Below the pieces are notes generated by a model, which was not told the DNA's origin, ran no database searches, and saw only the letters and a list, made by a program, of their open reading frames with translations. Source: Streptomyces leeuwenhoekii (GTDB taxonomy: Bacteria; Actinomycetota; Actinomycetes; Streptomycetales; Streptomycetaceae). Taken from it: a stretch of DNA of 64,000 bases. The position numbers were made by a program, and so were the translations under genes. Below, one piece after another: positions 62,860 to 64,000 of this stretch. Positions within the stretch are counted from its first letter, which is position 1; each line of letters starts with the position of its first letter. Location of the stretch: contig NZ_LN831790.1 in assembly GCF_001013905.1 (NCBI RefSeq), forward strand, positions 7,516,001-7,580,000, in the 5' to 3' direction.

Positions 62860-63336
62860 TCACATGTTCTCGGCGCCCGCCCTGATCGCCTCGCGGATGC
62901 GGACGTACGTGCCGCAGCGGCAGATGTTGCGGATGCCGTCGAGGTCGGCGTCGGTGATCTCGCGGCCCTCCGCCGCCACCCGGCGGACCAGTGCGACGGC
63001 GGCCATGATCTGGCCGGGCTGGCAGTAGCCGCACTGGGCGACGTCCCGGTCGATCCACGCCTGCTGCATCGGATGCAGGTCCGCCCCCACCGTGGCCGGG
63101 AGCCCCTCGATGGTGGTGACCTCGTCGGTCGGCCGGAGGGCTGCCACGGGGACCGCGCACGGGTTGACGGCCTTGCCGTTGAGGTGGCTCGTGCACGCTT
63201 TGCAGACGTTGATGCCGCATCCGTACTTCGGGCCGGTGACGCCCAGGATGTCGCGCAGCACCCACAGAAGGCGCACATCGCCGGGGACGTCGACGGTCAC
63301 CTGCTCGCCGTTGAGGCGGAAAGTGTGCTCGGGCAC
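62860..63336 (-). CDS. 2Fe-2S subunit of a molybdenum hydroxylase
   Basis: This 158-aa xanthine-oxidase-family small subunit has a plant-ferredoxin cluster, with Cys residues in KYGCGINVCKACTSHL and NPC, and a second helical cluster with CGYCQPGQIM and CRCGTY. GTG 63336 has GGAGA upstream. It shuttles electrons from the Mo centre of the subunit encoded just upstream. It is IorA-like (isoquinoline or aldehyde oxidoreductase). Confidence 0.92.
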   Translation of the reverse strand: MPEHTFRLNGEQVTVDVPGDVRLLWVLRDILGVTGPKYGCGINVCKACTSHLNGKAVNPCAVPVAALRPTDEVTTIEGLPATVGADLHPMQQAWIDRDVAQCGYCQPGQIMAAVALVRRVAAEGREITDADLDGIRNICRCGTYVRIREAIRAGAENM

Positions 63337-63352
63337 GGGTTCTCCAAGGGGG

Positions 63353-64000
63353 TCAGCGGACGTGGTCCAGGCCGTCGGTGGGGGACTCGGGTACGGGCGG
63401 GACGGTCGGTTTCGGTGCGAAGGAGAGCGTGCCGTGATTGACCGGGAAACTGGTCGGCATGGTTCCGGTGGCGCGGCCGTACGCACAGGCGACCGCGGCC
63501 GCCGACGCGGCGACGCCCAGCTCTCCGGCGCCACCGGGCTTCCCGGTGGTGGGCGGCATGACGATGACGTCCAGCTCGGGCGGTGTGTTCCACTGCCGGG
63601 TGTAGAAGTAGTTGTCCCAGCTCGCCTCCAGGAAGTGCCCGTCGCGCAGGTGCAGGCTGGAGGTCAGGGTCAGGGCGATGCCGTCCATGACGCAGCCCAT
63701 CATCTGCGCCTGAAGACCGCGCGGGTTGACGGCGAGGCCGACGTCCACGGCGCACACGGCCTTGGTGACGCGGGGCCCGGCCACACCGTCGCGGACGGGG
63801 CGGTGCACGGTCTCGGGGCGGCAGTCGATCTCCACCAGGACCGCGCTGACGGCGTGGTACTCGGAGTGGAACGCGATGCCCTGGGCCGTGCCGGCCGGCA
63901 TGGACCGGCCCCAGTTCCCGGCCTCGGCCGCCTTCTCCAGCACCGCCCGGAACCGGTCGTCCCGCAGGAAGTCGCGGCGGAATGCGAAGGGGTCCTTGCC
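63353..64000 (-). CDS. Molybdopterin-binding large subunit, IorB-like (5' end outside window)
   Basis: The C-terminal 215 residues of a xanthine-oxidase-family large subunit are present. GTAQGIAFHSEYHAVSAVLVEI, VDVGLAVNPRGLQAQMMGCVMDGI and GGAGELGVAASAAAVACAYG match the isoquinoline 1-oxidoreductase/aldehyde dehydrogenase beta subunit, the last with the catalytic Glu of GxGE type. It is probably used for an aromatic aldehyde or N-heterocycle; the next-door cou-type pathway yields aromatic products. The substrate is not readable from this part. Confidence 0.88.
   Translation of the reverse strand, partial: GKDPFAFRRDFLRDDRFRAVLEKAAEAGNWGRSMPAGTAQGIAFHSEYHAVSAVLVEIDCRPETVHRPVRDGVAGPRVTKAVCAVDVGLAVNPRGLQAQMMGCVMDGIALTLTSSLHLRDGHFLEASWDNYFYTRQWNTPPELDVIVMPPTTGKPGGAGELGVAASAAAVACAYGRATGTMPTSFPVNHGTLSFAPKPTVPPVPESPTDGLDHVR

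Overview
The window looks like a Streptomyces chromosome. The sequence is very GC-rich with strong third-position GC bias, stop/start overlaps (GTGA, ATGA, TTGA) are frequent, twin-arginine signal peptides recur, and a complete whiE-type spore-pigment polyketide locus is present. No rRNA, complete tRNA or CRISPR array was seen.

Left part (0-18.8 kb). A LysA-family decarboxylase enters from outside the window and runs into a long terminator hairpin. A corrinoid-type ABC importer (lipoprotein, permease, ATPase) follows on the minus strand under a clear cobalamin riboswitch. A five-gene overlapping operon (4.2-9.4 kb, minus) encodes a PduX-like GHMP kinase, a cysteine-synthase-fold PLP enzyme, an ATP-grasp ligase, an MFS transporter and a SAM methyltransferase. 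I read it as a small amino-acid-derived natural product or metallophore pathway, perhaps via a diaminobutyrate-like building block. A ferric-reductase-like membrane protein, a divergent AhpD/pirin pair and an arsenic island (arsC, arsR-acr3-arsO) follow. Next is a pair of unrecognised proteins (one membrane, with a TTA codon; one Tat-exported and Pro-rich) in somewhat AT-richer DNA.

Middle (19-43 kb). A DUF2235 hydrolase gene diverges from two giant adjacent genes (1081 and 1496 aa) that I could not assign to a described system. They are followed by a beta-propeller/amidohydrolase fusion and a serine hydrolase. An IS110 remnant borders a compact cluster of a cyclodipeptide synthase and a phytoene-synthase-like prenyltransferase fused in one frame to a methyltransferase. 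It probably makes a prenylated, methylated diketopiperazine and is the most striking locus here. From 37.0 to 41.0 kb, around an intact GH64 glucanase gene, lie broken or chimeric genes: NYN/transglycosylase, PKS acyltransferase/SDR, KdpD and IS481. Then come an erythromycin-esterase-family gene and a divergent double-MerR (TioE-like) regulator with a MerR-style promoter.

Right part (43-64 kb). A GNAT protein is followed by the spore-pigment region: an FAD hydroxylase, then a class F sortase with a repeat-rich candidate substrate inserted, then the seven-gene core (SchA/CurD protein, cupin, KS-alpha, KS-beta, ACP, aromatase/cyclase, TcmI-type cyclase). A 19-bp bidirectional terminator separates it from a converging O-methyltransferase, after which come a beta-helix protein and a secreted alpha/beta hydrolase. 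The last block resembles hydroxycinnamate (cou-type) side-chain catabolism: a divergent MFS importer, SDR, amidohydrolase, CoA ligase and MaoC hydratase. A converging molybdenum hydroxylase (2Fe-2S subunit plus a truncated large subunit) ends the window.
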